NCBI RefSeq assembly: GCF_019279795.1
Contig: NC_056743.1
Coordinates: 929,840,694 to 929,904,693 of the forward strand
Reading direction: 5' to 3'
Origin: Protopterus annectens
Lineage: Eukaryota > Chordata > Ceratodontiformes > Protopteridae
DNA: 64,000 bases
Shown: positions 27,816-38,615 of the stretch, in pieces
How positions within the stretch are numbered: the stretch's first letter is position 1
Layout: every line of letters starts with the position of its first letter
Notes under the pieces: model-generated
Databases searched by the model: none
Seen by the model: only the letters and a program-made list of their open reading frames with translations
Told to the model about the DNA's origin: nothing
Position numbers and translations under genes: made by a program

Positions 27816-29120
27816 TCAGTATTGCCCTCTACCTCGGGCACGCCTGTTTTTTCCCCTTTGAAACTTGTCAGTGTCTGGAAAGGACCAATTCTTTGAAGGC
27901 CAATTCCTGCTGAATCTGGGTGGCTGAACCTGGAGGAAATCTTTGACTGTCTGTACTGATTTAGCTTTTTCCTCACTGGACTTCAAAACATCTTGTGCAT
28001 TAGCACCAAAAAGCTTCGTTTTTTCCAGAGGTGCATCAAGTAACTTTACTTTAACATGGTCTGGCAGTGGCTGTTCTTTTAACCAAGCATGTCTACGTAT
28101 AACAGCCCCAGTCATAGCTGCCCTACATGAAGCCTCCAATGCATCATAACCACACTGAAGAAAATGATTGTTAACCTGCTGAGTATTATGTACTAGATTC
28201 TGCAATGCCTTTATATCAGTAGGCTGAGGGGAGGCTAGCTTTTTCTGTAAGTCATCCAGTAAAAAATCCTGGTACTGAAACATATGAAAAAGGCAGTTGA
28301 GTGACCTCATGGCCAGGGTGGTGGAGGTATAAACTTCTTTACCCCATCTCTCCAGGGACCTAGCTTCCCTATCCGCTGGCAGTGGATTCTTGGCTGTGGA
28401 AGTAGCCACTCCCTTGGAGCCCTGTGAAATAGTTTTTAGATCCACAGAATGGGCCTTAAAGAGATGCTTGTGGGTGTCAGGGACCCTATAATATCTGTCT
28501 GGCTTGACAGGAGCAGGAGGGAGAGAATCAGGGTTAGCAGTGGAGTCGGAGAAAACATCATCCAGGCCATCCATAACTGGAGGGATAGCTAAAGGTCTGT
28601 GCTGGGGAAGCTTGAGGAAGGTACATAGCCTTTTCCTGGAATCAGAGAATTCTTGACCCTGCCATTTAAAATGCTCCCTCATGGAGTGTAGGACTTCACC
28701 GAACGAAAAATCCTCTGGAGGAGAGGCAGAGGGAATTGATTCCTCACCATCAGAGTCCTCATAGGCCTGGAAGGATTCTTCTTGGGTATCAGAATGCTCA
28801 GAATCCCCAGAGGCTTCATCTGAAGAGAGGTTGTCGGCCTGCTCAGTTCTGGGCCTTTTCTCTGCAGGCGGCTGAGACCCCCTAATAAGAGAAATTAGAT
28901 CTGCAGCAAGAGACATGATCTGTTTATCAGAAGAAGGGGCCTGTGCAGTAGGTTTAGGATGGGCCTTGGCCTGGCTGGCGGCCTTAGCACGTGCAAAGGC
29001 CTTGATGGACATGGATACAGGAGGCCTAGCTGCCCCACGTGCAGGAGTAACCTTGTCCACAGGAATGGTGTTGGGTAGATCCAGAACCTCGGTTTCTGGA
29101 GGAAAGTCAAGAACCGGCAC
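27816..29120 (-). pseudogene. DIRS-C gag, middle and C-terminal part
   Basis: This 434-residue frame runs from the linker (AARPPVSMSIKAFARAKAAS) through the acidic centre (SSDEASGDSEHSDTQEESFQ) to the conserved half: DRYYRVPDTHKHLFKAHSVD, RSLNCLFHMFQYQDFLLD, SCRAAMTGAVIRRHAWLKEQ and an Arg/Gly end. It lines up with DIRS-D gag throughout. One frameshift at about 29110-29160 separates it from its N-terminal part. Confidence 0.85.
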
Positions 29121-29521
29121 CGGAGTAGACTGAGACCGAAGAACGAGTTACCGCTGTGTCGTCAGCCTGGAGCGGTTGAATTACCGCTTCCGAAAGGGAC
29201 TGAAGCACTCGCGGAGGGTTTAGGAGGAGTATCGGTAGAGGGCGCGGGCCGAGGATGTCGGTCCCGGTCCTTACGTTTTTTGGAAGTTTGAGTTGTCGGT
29301 TGATCCGACGGCATGATATAAGCAAAAGAATCACCGAAAAAGTCTTCGGCAAATTCTGCCCGGCGCCTGAGAGTGCGCTTATTAAAGCAAGCACAGGCAG
29401 CACAGGCCGAGACGTCGTGGTCTGGGCCCAGGCAAGGAAGGCAATAAGAATGGAAGTCCTTATGAGGTATTTGTTTACCACAAGACAAACAATTATTAAC
29501 TTTCTCAATTTGTTGTGACAT
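29107..29521 (-). pseudogene. DIRS-C gag N-terminus with zinc-knuckle-like cluster
   Basis: The frame from MSQQIEKVNN (start at 29521) has CLSCGKQIPHKDFHSYCLPC and GPDHD, the same Cys/His cluster as DIRS-D, then NKRTLRRRAEFAEDFFG and KKRKDRDRH. The frame shifts near 29150 before joining 27816-29120. Confidence 0.82.
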
Positions 29522-29629
29522 TGGCTGAGGCAAGAAAAAATGTTCCCCAACGGGGTACTTAGCTTTTAGATGATTTCGGTACTGAAAACACAGGAGCTGA
29601 CCGACCGGCACTTGCGAACTGCTTCTGCT

Positions 29630-29822
29630 TCGGGCACCGCACGGCAAGAAAGACTGAAGAAGATGGCGTCGGCCGATGCCTTTATACTCCAGCCGTTCTG
29701 ACGTCAGACAGGAGGCGACACCAGCCGACGCCGGACCCAGACTTTGGAATCCGGCCGACCGAGGGCTGCCTGAGGCAGGACAACCCATATGTTATGACTG
29801 CAGTTGCATTCTTGAAGGACAT
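29630..29822 (-). repeat. DIRS-C 5' inverted terminal repeat and promoter
   Basis: Pairs with 24298-24490. On the minus strand a consensus CRE palindrome TGACGTCA (29699-29706) sits 12 bases upstream of TATAAAG (29680-29686), which is about 160 bases before the gag start. This suggests CREB/ATF-type control, by motif only. Confidence 0.85.
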
Positions 29823-30110
29823 CTTGGACTTGTGTACGTGATTGTTGAGTTGACTGAGATCTAGTATGGGTCTCAGGTCCCCTGTTCTTTTTGGCACCAA
29901 AAAGAATCTTGAGTAAGACTCTAATCCGATTTTGTCTGAGGGGACATGTTGGATGGCTCCTTTTTCTAGCAGCTGCGAGACCTGAGGCTGCTTGATCCCT
30001 TTGACTGGGTGGAACGTCTAGGATTTTTCTGATTGGCGGGGGTACTGAAGAGAATGGAATGAGGTAACCTCCGGAAATTATCCATAATACCCATCAGTCC
30101 TGGGTAATGC
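29823..30110 (-). pseudogene. DIRS-B reverse transcriptase, part before the DIRS-C insertion
   Basis: The minus strand gives fingers-region text: PKRTGDLRPILDLSQLNNHV, preceded by a segment equivalent to LVLKKTG of DIRS-A. It joins across the DIRS-C insertion to the 24266 side. Frames are shifted near 29900-30000. Confidence 0.78.
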
Positions 30111-31610
30111 TCTCCCAGGCTTCCGGGTATAAGGAAATTCAACCCCCGACTGGCTCCGGATAAGCACAGTCGGGCACACCCTCAGAAACGAGAGTATGGA
30201 GAGCCAAGAAGGAGTCATGGTCTCACGAGCTGCGGGGGCCCCCTCTGCCTCTGGGGTGATGTCTCCCTGAATAATCCCCCCGCCTCCGCTGCCTCTGGAA
30301 GGGGGTTCACCTTGTGCGGCAGGAAAAAACCTCTGTGATTTCTTGAACCACATCTTACCCCCCCCCGCTGGGCCTTGGGATAAGGCCTAGAAGGAAGGAA
30401 GGGAAAAACGGACCCCTACGGCAGACAGGGTCTTTCCCTCTTGCTCGCACCTGGTGAGGGTGTCTTTCACTTTGGTCCCAAACAAGGAGGAACCGTCAAA
30501 GGGGGCGTCAGTGAAGAAAGACTTGAAGGCCACTGCAGAGTGACACAGGCGCAGCCAGGCTTTCCTTCTAAGGGCAACCCCTGAGCTTGCTGCCCTACTC
30601 GCTCCCTCAGCTGTATACGAAATGAGCCGCATGGACAAGTTAACAATGGAGTTGAGGGTAGAGACCTGGGCATTAACCGTCTGAGCCACCGCCTCAGGTA
30701 CGTTACCCGCAAGAGTATCTCCCAACTCTTTGAGGAGATCTCTCTGGCGCCAAATGAAGTGAGACAGATAATTCAGTGACCGTAGAGTGAAGGTTGCTGA
30801 AGATAGGGTACGCTTCCCGTACCGATCCATGGTCCTAGACTCCATGTTAGGAGGATGGACTGATGAAGAAGACTCTGCTACTTCCTTCTGGGTGGCTGCC
30901 GCCACCACCATGGCATCTACAGGGACTCCTTTTGACAGAAACTCTTTGCCCTGGGGGGCGGAAAGGAATTTGTTGGAACGCCTGGGCACGGGCTCCACAG
31001 AATCGAGGTTTTCCCACACTCTTCGACAAATGAGGTCAGGAAGTTCGTCAAAGGGTGGAGACACCCAGGAGGCAGAGGGTTGAGCCCCAAAAGCCTTAAG
31101 GAATACTGACTCCTCCTCAGAAGGAGCTTTGGAAGGCCAGTCACCTCTTTGTTTCAGTAACTCCAGGATATCGGAGAAGGAAACATCATCAGAGGATGAC
31201 TTGGGGGACCCTTCCGATTCCTCGAGGTCAGTATCCGAGGTGAGAGACTCATCCTGGGAGTCTATGTGCTTCCTCTTGCACAATTTCTTTCTAGGAGGCT
31301 CCTCAGGCACGAACTCTGGGAGACCCTCAGAAAGTTGGGGACTGCTCGTGGGGGTATCCTTAGGGCCTGGTGCTCTACTGTCCATGGATAGGTGAGTATC
31401 AGAAGCTCTCGCCGGGGTGGTGAGGTAGCTGACGACCTGGCCAGCACGCTCCGCATGGCCTCGAAGGCCGGTCCCCCCATGTCCGAGGACGGGTAGGCCT
31501 CCGAGGCCACGACCGGGACCAGGGTCCCATGAGCCGATGCACCGAGTGGGAGACTCAGAACCGACAGATGTCCCGAAGTATCCCCCTTGGGCCCGACCGA
31601 AGAGACCCAA
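30078..31610 (-). pseudogene. DIRS-B gag, C-terminal two-thirds
   Basis: The 407-residue frame 30387-31610 has an acidic stretch (TSDTDLEESEGSPKSSSDDV), SKGVPVDAMVVAAATQKEVA, NMESRTMDRYGKRTLSSATF and SGVALRRKAWLRLCHSA. The Arg/Gly-rich end follows in frame 30078-30353. Equivalent blocks are at 1998-2522 (DIRS-A), 44029-44466 (F) and 58278-59057 (H). Frameshift near 30370. Confidence 0.82.
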
Positions 31611-32403
31611 GTCCCGAACCCTGTGGATGGAACCGACATGGTCGGAGCAGAGGTTGGCACCGATAGACCCTGACGGGGTATCGGAGCAGGCGTAGGAACA
31701 TCACTCGAGCGGAGCATACTGGCTCCGATGACAAGGATGTGCTCGGAGGAATCATCGAAACGGTCATAGGAACTGGCCCCATAGCAGAGTGGGTCGGAGC
31801 AGAAAACAATTTAGCCAACACTGGCGACTGCAGGAGCCTCTGCATCACCCTATCAACATCCAAATCAGAAAGCCTGGAGGATTTGGAGGAGAGTGATTGA
31901 GATTGGGATCTCTTGTCAGGTGAACCATGCCTCACACTGGGTGACCAGCTCCGAATGGGTTCAAGAATGATAGGAGCAGACGCCGATTCAGTTAACACCG
32001 ATACCTCCTGCGGCCCTGAGGACAGTGGAGTCGAGGAAGTAGAGTCCAATACAGTAATCTTCTCCGGAGGCTCTGAAGAGACAGATGGAGCCAGAGACCT
32101 TTCCTTAGCCTTGGAAGCTTTGGATTTTGACTGAGTACTGGAAGCAGAGTCTATAGCTTCCTCAAACGGTGGTTTTAGAAGTCCCTTCAAAATTAATTTA
32201 TTTTTTCTCTCCTGGAGCACCCTAGGACTGAACGCATGGCAAAAGCTACATGACAAGCGTGGCAAAAGCTACATGACTCCTGTAAATGGATGGCTCCAAG
32301 GCAGTAAACACACACAGAGTGTCCATCCGTGATGGACATCTTATCCACACTTGGAACATTTTTTAAAGCCAGAAGGTTTATGCTCCTTCTGATCCTTAGA
32401 CAT
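31555..32403 (-). pseudogene. DIRS-B gag, N-terminal part with disrupted zinc knuckle
   Basis: Frame 31555-32265 has FSPRVLQERKNKLILKGLLK and SSRLSDLDVDRVMQRLLQSP, both group 1 blocks. The Met start is near 32403 (MSKDQKEHKPSGFKKCSKCG), followed at once by a stop. The second Cys pair (CVYCLG type) is still readable near 32300-32320 in another frame. The knuckle is therefore broken by a small deletion. Confidence 0.72.
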
Positions 32404-32762
32404 CTTATTACTAGTGCTAAGTGAAACCACCTAGACGCAAATCACAAAAAAGGCGGGAACAACACACACAAAGTAGATACACCAGAAAAACTCTACTCGA
32501 CACAATCTAAGAACCTCTAACTGAAACGGTTCTTCTAAGGGGAGACACAGACAAAACCCAATCACACTAATAGTTTATTTAACAACAGAGGGGAGGACTA
32601 GGTCCTCTAACTAAAACAGGCCTAGCCCGCTGGAACAGTTAGGGATACCAAAAAACACAACTACCACACTCAAACACAGCAACAAGAAATAGCTATCAAA
32701 ATAGCTTTTGGGTATGAAATATCAAATTTATCTAAGAGAAATAGCAGAAAAGAGGGTAATTA
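32404..32762 (-). other. DIRS-B untranslated leader, no gene seen
   Basis: Between the gag start and the 5' repeat. It has A-rich tracts and short direct repeats of CTCTAACTGAAACGG type near 32510-32620, and no coding frame worth reporting. It matches in position the leaders of DIRS-A and DIRS-F. Confidence 0.55.
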
Positions 32763-32930
32763 GCCACAGCCAAGCGAGACCTGGGGATGTGGAGCAGTGC
32801 ACCATGGGATACCCACTTGGCCCAGCCAATGAGAGACTTTGAGCTAGTAAAATCGGCCAAGTCGGAGCCGATATTCGGCTCCGAACCCACGGGTAAGAAT
32901 GTAGGCAAGATAGGACTACATAACATTAAA
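32763..32930 (-). repeat. DIRS-B 5' inverted terminal repeat
   Basis: Pairs with 21280-21440. It includes a hairpin-capable motif with arms GGAGCCGA and TCGGCTCC around 32866-32884, and a CCAAT box. I see no good TATA box, unlike in group 2. The outer end is good to within a few bases; DIRS-E text resumes after it. Confidence 0.8.
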
Positions 32931-33035
32931 CATTTCCTTCATCTACAAGCAAATACACCACATAGGTTGTATAGGATAGAGAAGTACAGATAAGTCCCAG
33001 CAAAGAAAAAGGGGGATGGTGGGTGGGTGAATAAC

Positions 33036-33150
33036 CTGGACTGCAACAGTGAATACACTCTAACATCTACATTTATGGTAGGTACACAACTGTACTATGT
33101 TCATCGTATTTCACTGTAGCAGTCATTACACTTGGGTTGAATTCCAAAGC
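33036..33150. repeat. DIRS-E internal complementary region
   Basis: 33045-33096 is the reverse complement of the DIRS-E 3' end at 15360-15412. From 33097 (ATGTTCATCGTATTTCACTG) it must mirror the missing 5' end. This match across 17 kb proves that 15360-15628 and 32931 onwards are one element. Between 32931 and 33035 no gene is seen. Confidence 0.85.
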
Positions 33151-33169
33151 TGAGGTTGGATGGCTGGGT

Positions 33170-34200
33170 CTAAATAGGATTAGGAGAGGCTATAAGACCC
33201 TGAAGAACTGCAGTGGCAAAGCCTGCTCTGGATTTAGAGTACAGAGGTAAGTGGTAGTGCTTGGTAAAAGTGTGCACTGAACTACAAGTTGCAGCCTCAA
33301 AAATGTCTTTGGTTGGTACTCCTCTGAGGAAGGCTGCTGAAGTGGCTGCTGTTCTGGCTGAATGTGGCCTAATGCCCTTGGGCACTGATTTGCCATGTTG
33401 TGAATAGCAGAAACGAATGCAGTGGCCTATCCATTTTGAAACGGTCTGCTTTGAGATAGCCTTTCCTTGTGATCCTCCAGCATATGCCACCAAGAGTTGC
33501 TCAGTCTTTCTGAAAGCTTTAGTTCTGTCCAGGTAAAAGCGTAGCTGCCTGTGTATGTCCAAAGAATGCAGGAGTCTCTCATCCTTATTCTGTGGGTTTG
33601 GATAAAAAGTGGGCAGATGAATGGTTTGGTTAAGGGCCACACTGGACACTACCTTAGGCATAAATGTCGGGTTCGTTCTCACAGAAACCCTGTCTGGATG
33701 GAAAATGATAAAAGGATCCACAGCCATGAGTGCCTGTAACTCTGAGACTCGTCTTGTAGGGGTTATTGCTAGAAGCAGAGCTGTTTTCCATGATAAGAAT
33801 TTTATTTCAGCTGTATTGGCTGGCTCAAAAGGAGGCAGTGTGAGTTTTTCCAAGACATAATTGAGGTTCCATGCAGGTATTGGAGCTCTCCTTGGGGGTC
33901 TTATGTTTTTGGCCCCTCTGAGGTACTGCCTTAATAACAGCTGAGAAAAAAATAGGTGGTTCCGTATTGTAATGAGCTGAAAGGGCAGAGACATGGATTT
34001 TAATTGATGAAAAAGATAGGCCTTTGTCCAGCATCTCAGTTAGGTATTGTAAAATCTGAGGAATATTTGGTACAAACATATCAACTCCTTGTGCCTGGTT
34101 CCAAGCACAGAATCTCTTCCATTTTTCTGCATAAGATTTTCTGGTACTGGGCCTCGTGGCCTCCAAAATAACATCCATCACTGCTTTAGAGAGAGGTGTG
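33170..34200 (-). pseudogene. DIRS-E tyrosine recombinase, frameshifted
   Basis: Frame 33170-33994 (274 residues) has the core with TPTRRVSELQALMAVDPFII (Arg), HSARTAATSAAFLRGV (His and Arg, with Thr to Ala inside the box) and HTFTKHYHLPLYSKS (Tyr). The N-terminal arm is in frame 33825-34451 (EATRPSTRKSYAEKWKRFC). One shift near 33900 separates them; otherwise it is well kept. Confidence 0.85.
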
Positions 34201-35230
34201 TTCTGAATGGCTACATAATCCGCCATGCCGCCAGATTTAGGGTCCTGAGTTGGCTGTGCAGGATGTGACTGTTTTGTTGGGTCAGTAAATGAGGAATAAG
34301 AGGTAATGTCCAGGCTGGGCCTTGAGACAAGCTCTTTAGGATTGGGTACCAGTGCTGGCGGGGCCAGTCTGGGGCAATCAGAATCATTTTTGGCTTCTCT
34401 TGTCTGACCTTTAGGAGTACTTGGGGAGGAGAGGCAGAGGAGGAAAAGCATATACTGTTAGGGTTTTCCAGCTGAAAGCTAGAGCATCCACTTTCCATGC
34501 TAGCTTGTGATAAGTCCTTGTGCAGAATCTCTGTAGTTGGTGGTTGTGGGGGGAGGCAAATAGATCCATGTCTGGGCATCCTCATTTCTTTATCATGCTG
34601 AAGACTTGTGGATCCAGTTTCCACTCGTGGGGATCCGTGAGGTTATTGCTTAGTTCGTCTGCCAGAGTATTTTTCTTTCCTGGCAGGAATTGTGCTTGCA
34701 GGTGTACTTGATAAGTCAAAGCTGTGTCCCACAAAGTCATGGCTTGTCTGCAGAGGGGGTAGGAATGTGTGCCTCCCTGTTTATGTACCACATGACTGTA
34801 GTATTGTCTGTCCTTATCAGTAGTTGTCCTGGATGAAGTAAATCCTTGAAAGCTGTCAGGGCATTCCTGCCATGTGTGCCCCCCAGGCATAATCTGACGC
34901 ATCTGTTGTTATTGGCTGTCTGGCTGTGGGTAGGGTGAATGGCTGTCCCTTGCTGTGGTGACAGGCCTGTGCCCACCATCGTAACTCCTGTTGCAGGCAA
35001 GGAATGAGGGTAATTAATGTTTCCAGGCTGTGGCAATGTTGAATCCAAACACTTTTTAGATACCATTGTAGTTTCCTCATATGCAGTCTGGCATATGGAA
35101 TTAGCAGAATGTAGGATGCCATGAAGCCCAAAGCCTGCAGAATTTTTCTTGCAGATAACTGGGTCTTTGTTGCCAATATTATGAAGTAAGTAGTCAGTTG
35201 CCTTTGTTTCTCTGGCGTGAGATAAGCCAT
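34201..35230 (-). pseudogene. DIRS-E RNase H and methyltransferase-like region
   Basis: Pieces in three frames: 34856-35230 (ITTDASDYAWGAHMAG with the first Asp), 34582-34902 (RNase H tail, FLPGKKNTLADELSNNL) and 34211-34624 (methyltransferase-like end, KMILIAPDWPRQHWYPIL). The RTDNTTVMWYIN block is visible in 34737-35915. Frameshifts near 34860, 34790 and 34600. Confidence 0.78.
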
Positions 35231-35990
35231 CTGGGCAGTTGTATTTAAGCTTGCATCCAGGAATATTATCTCTTGAGAGGGTACTTGTTTTGATTTCTTT
35301 TCGTTTACTGTGTACCCTAGGCAAATTAATTATCTTTTTACAAACGCCAGGTGCTTTAGTAGAATGTCCTTGTTCTCTGCTTGAATAAGGCAGTTGTCCA
35401 AGTAAGGGTATATTTGAATTCCTCTGTCTGCAAAATGCAATTACTGGTGCCAGGCATTCTGTGAAGACCCTGGGCGCAGTAGATAAGCCAAAGGGCAGTG
35501 CAGAGAATTGGTAGTGCATTGAGCCAGCTATGAATCTGAGGTATCTTCTGCAAGATTGTCTGATTGGAACATGCAGGTATGCCTCTTTTAGGTCCAAAGT
35601 TACAAGCCAAGCCTTCTTGCCCAGCATGGACAGAAGCTGCTGCAGAGTCAACATTTTGAATTTTGGAACATCCAGAAATGTATTTAGAATAGACAGGTCC
35701 AGTACTGGTCTCCAGGCTTTGTCCTTTCTGGGTACCAAGAAAAGTCTTGAGTAAAATCCTCGTCCCTGCTCTTGCTGTGGTACTCGCTGAATGGCCCTCA
35801 TGTCCATGAGGGATGAAACTTGTTTTTGTGCCTCTGCCCATTGATTGTGTGGCAGGTCTGGCATACCTTTTGCTCTTGGCAGGGTGTGAAAGTGGAACCT
35901 GTAGCCCTGGGACACTATATTTAAGACTCATTTGTTCTGAGTGATCATGTGCCAATTTTGAGAAAAAAGTGCTAGCTTTCCGCCTAAGGG
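35231..35990 (-). pseudogene. DIRS-E reverse transcriptase with altered active site
   Basis: Frame 34737-35915 has YRFHFHTLPRAKGMPDLP, FYSRLFLVPRKDKAWRPVLD, TLDLKEAYLHVPIRQSCRRY (motif A) and FSALPFGLSTAPRVFTECL (motif B). Motif C, one frame off at about 35390-35410, reads YLDN: the second catalytic Asp is Asn. The enzyme would be dead even without the frameshift. Confidence 0.82.
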
Positions 35991-36030
35991 GGCTGTCAAA
36001 AGATAAGTGTTTGGTGCTGGCAAAAGAAAG

Positions 36031-36873
36031 TCATTGGGACTGTTTCCTGCATGGCTGCGATTTGTCTTCTCCGCTTTTGGAGGTAGAGTTGTCCCACTGT
36101 TCAGGCCTGTATGAGCCCTGGGGCTGGGATCTGCCTCTGGGGCGTCTGCAACTGCCTCTTTGTAGCCTGTATGACACTGGAAAGGACCAATTCTTTGTAG
36201 GACAGTTCCTGCTAAATCTGGGTGGCTGTACCTGTAAGAAATCCTTTACTGTTTGCATAGATTTCGCTTTGTCCTCCATTTTCTTCAACACCTCCTCTGC
36301 TTCAGTACCAAATAAAGTATCATGCTGTAATGGTGCATCTAATAATTTTTCTTTAACGTGATCAGGCAGATTCTGTTCCTTTAACCAAGCATGCCTCCTA
36401 ATGACAGAACCCGTAACTGCGGCCTCCAGAGAATCAAAATCACATTGCAATGTATGCTTTCCCACTTGTTCAGTTGCATGCAATAAATCCTGCATTTCTT
36501 TATTTTCTGCACAATCAGAACTTGTCAATATTTTCTGTTTTAGCAGTGACATTAAGTATTGCTGATATTTAAGCATATGAAATTGACAATTTAAAGCCCT
36601 CACAGCCAAAGTAGCAGAAGTGTAAATCTTTTTCCCCCATCTGTCTAGTGCCCTTGAATCTCTAACAGAGGGGACTGGGTTTTTTGCAGTAGAAGCCTTG
36701 ACCCCCTTGGGACCCTGAGAAATAGTTTCTAGGTCAGCAGCAGGGTTTTTATAAAGAAATTTATGTGAATCTGGAACCCTGTAGTAACTGTCTGGTTTAA
36801 CAGGGGCAGGGGGTAGATAGTCAGGAGAAAAGCCGAACTCTGAAAATACATCATCCACAATAATGTCTAACAC
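36031..36873 (-). pseudogene. DIRS-E gag, C-terminal half
   Basis: This 280-residue frame contains DSYYRVPDSHKFLYKNPAAD, RALNCQFHMLKYQQYLMSLL, TGSVIRRHAWLKEQNLPDHV, then an Arg/Gly/Gln-rich end. It corresponds to the second half of DIRS-D gag. A short in-frame loss is seen before TGSVIRRHAW. Confidence 0.82.
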
Positions 36874-36942
36874 AGGGGGAACAGCAAGAGGTCTGTGCTG
36901 AGGCAGTAAAAGAAAATCTCTAAGCCTTTTCTTTGATTTTGA

Positions 36943-37590
36943 TTAGTTCTGGCTCTCCCAGTGGAAGTGCTCCCTCATGGTATGCAGTGTTTCCCCAAAA
37001 GAATAATCCTCAGGATGGGGAGGCTGAAGGGATAGATTCTTCAGCATCAGAATCATCATAGGGAGGAAGAGAATATTCCTGTTCAGAGGAGGAGTCAGAG
37101 AAAATGGAAACCTGATCTGAAGATTCATATTCTGTCTCTTGCCTAGGCCTCTTATCAGGAGGGGGATGGGAAACCCTGATCAAGGTAATTAGGTCTTCAG
37201 CCATTTTGAGCATCAGTTTTTTAGGCATGGAAGTCTGTCCAGGAGAATACTGTACTTGTTTCTTTGTCTTTAGAGTTGCTTTAGACGTTGCTTTAGAAGC
37301 TGAGGTACATAACTGTGTAGGTCTGAACACACCCTCAGAAGCCGATGCCTGCTCAGCGGCTCTGGACCCATCTGAGGGAATAGTTTCCGAGTGTCCAATA
37401 CCTTAAGCATCCAGAGGCCTAGCTGGCTTCACGTGGGAATCGGCAGCGGCCTGTGGCTCTGAGGTAGCGGGTGTCTGTGGCTGCGAAAGCGCCTCACTGA
37501 GAACTGACGACTGGCTTAGCGGAAGCCTCGTCGTCAGTTTTGGACCTCGGATGCCTATCCTTTTCTTTTTCCTTGCGGTAGTGAACAAAA
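36943..37590 (-). pseudogene. DIRS-E gag, N-terminal part, truncated
   Basis: Frames 36943-37128, 37010-37330 and 37403-37590 give the acidic centre (SSEQEYSLPPYDDSDAEESI), the linker with FRPTQLCTSASKATSKATLK, and SVLSEALSQPQTPATSEPQA, as in DIRS-I. Homology stops at about 37579 where a run of 18 A begins. The Cys/His cluster and everything upstream are absent from this side. Confidence 0.72.
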
Positions 37591-38194
37591 AAAAAAAAAA
37601 AAACATTTATCCCACTGTGTACAGATTTGTCTTCTACATTACTTCAAACAAACTTACAGAACAAATACAAGTGTGCTAGTGCATTAAGTCTACATTTTTG
37701 AAACAGGAGATATCAGACATTTCCATATGTGGCAGTAGCCTGCAACACAAAACACAGCAACTAAAAAGATCTGAGCAGAAGTGGAAAACCAATAGGAAGA
37801 ATGCATAAGAAAAAGCTCTAGAAAGTACAGGCCAAACCATTACACTGATGAAGGTAATACAAGTGATACAAACTGCACAAGAAAGAACAAAACAATGTGC
37901 TGACAACACAGATACTGGTGTCAGCTCAATGGGGGGGTATAAAGCTCTGTAAATTGAGATAAATGTCATATATTAAAATGAAGAATCTAATGAGGAAAAA
38001 AAAAGAAGTTATGAAGAGTGCCAGTTCAATATGCTGTAATAAATAAAATCTCCCTTGCAGGGCCTCAGTCTCTAAGTACCGCAACTATTAATAGGTTGAT
38101 AGCTGAACAGAAAATACCCACTACAGCAACATTACCAATGGCCTGAAGATCAGCAGTACAATATATTTAAGAACATACAATACTACAATCAGAA
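37591..38194. other. Unassigned stretch between DIRS-E and DIRS-G
   Basis: About 600 bases after the A run (37579-37596). No coding frame, terminal repeat or splice pattern that I can support. It could be host intron or a decayed insertion that removed the 5' end of DIRS-E. Confidence 0.4.
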
Positions 38195-38350
38195 AGTACA
38201 GTTGTGTAAAATCTTACCATAAGAGTAGGTGTTTCTCTCTTCACTGTTGTAGCATTCTTCACCTTGGGGATTTCCTGTTAAGGCTAGCCCAATGACTGGC
38301 TAGTATACCAAAGCCTTTAGATCTTGTATGTGCCATACACGTCACGTTTG
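38195..38350 (-). repeat. DIRS-G 3' terminal repeat
   Basis: The outer end matches the AGTACAG start of group 2, but the inside differs (ATCTTACCATAAGAGTAGG). The partner repeat is missing, so only the outer part, which is mirrored in the internal complementary region, can be supported. Confidence 0.65.
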
Positions 38351-38504
38351 CTCCCCATGCATGATGTAAGGCATAAATCTGACATATGGAGGCAGTTACC
38401 CAGAACTGAATTGCTCCAGTAGAGAACAGTCTCCACAGGACAAAGGAGGCCAGGAGGGTAACCAAATCAAAGTCCAAAAGAAAAAGGAGGATATAGGGAG
38501 GGAT

Positions 38505-38615
38505 TGAATACTGCAACAGTGTGAAGAGAAGGACACCTACTGTTATGGTAAGATTTTACGTAACTGCACTATGTCCTTCTATATCACTGATGCAGTATTC
38601 TTCACCTTAGGGACA
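38505..38615. repeat. DIRS-G internal complementary region
   Basis: 38512-38570 is the reverse complement of the DIRS-G end (38195-38255) with a few changes. From 38571 (ATGTCCTTCTATATCACTG) it should mirror the lost 5' end. Confidence 0.7.

Larger units (their letters stand above)
24267..29822 (-). mobile_element. DIRS-C, complete group 2 DIRS-like element inside DIRS-B RT
   Basis: This 5556-base element with exact ends read from its internal complementary region (junction 24703/24704) begins AGTACAGTTTTGTACC and ends GAAGGACAT. No target duplication is seen: host RT text is simply split. It contains YR, a long RT-RH-MT frame, gag and both terminal repeats. It is younger than DIRS-B, which it interrupts, and DIRS-B is younger than DIRS-E. 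Confidence 0.92.
21254..32930 (-). mobile_element. DIRS-B, group 1 DIRS-like element inside DIRS-E, split by DIRS-C
   Basis: Inverted terminal repeats at 21254-21440 and about 32763-32930, an internal complementary region at 21556-21660, YR, RH, RT, and gag up to a decayed zinc knuckle. RT is cut by DIRS-C (24267-29822): the host text breaks after 24266 in a TGTGACCATACGGAA block and resumes at 29823 in the next expected RT segment. Without the insert it is about 6.1 kb. It lies inside DIRS-E, next to DIRS-D. Many small lesions are present. Confidence 0.88.
15360..37590 (-). mobile_element. DIRS-E, group 2 DIRS-like element, host of DIRS-D and DIRS-B
   Basis: The 3' terminal repeat begins at 15360 (AGTACAGTTGTGCACC). 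After 15628 the element is interrupted until about 32931, where the sequence resumes at the expected place (a CAAATACACCAC segment, as in DIRS-C and DIRS-D at the same distance from the terminal repeat). Then follow the internal complementary region, YR, RH, RT and gag. The element stops at about 37590 in the middle of the gag N-terminal part, against a run of A. Its zinc knuckle, leader and 5' repeat are missing. Several frameshifts and an altered RT active site make it inactive. Confidence 0.85.
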
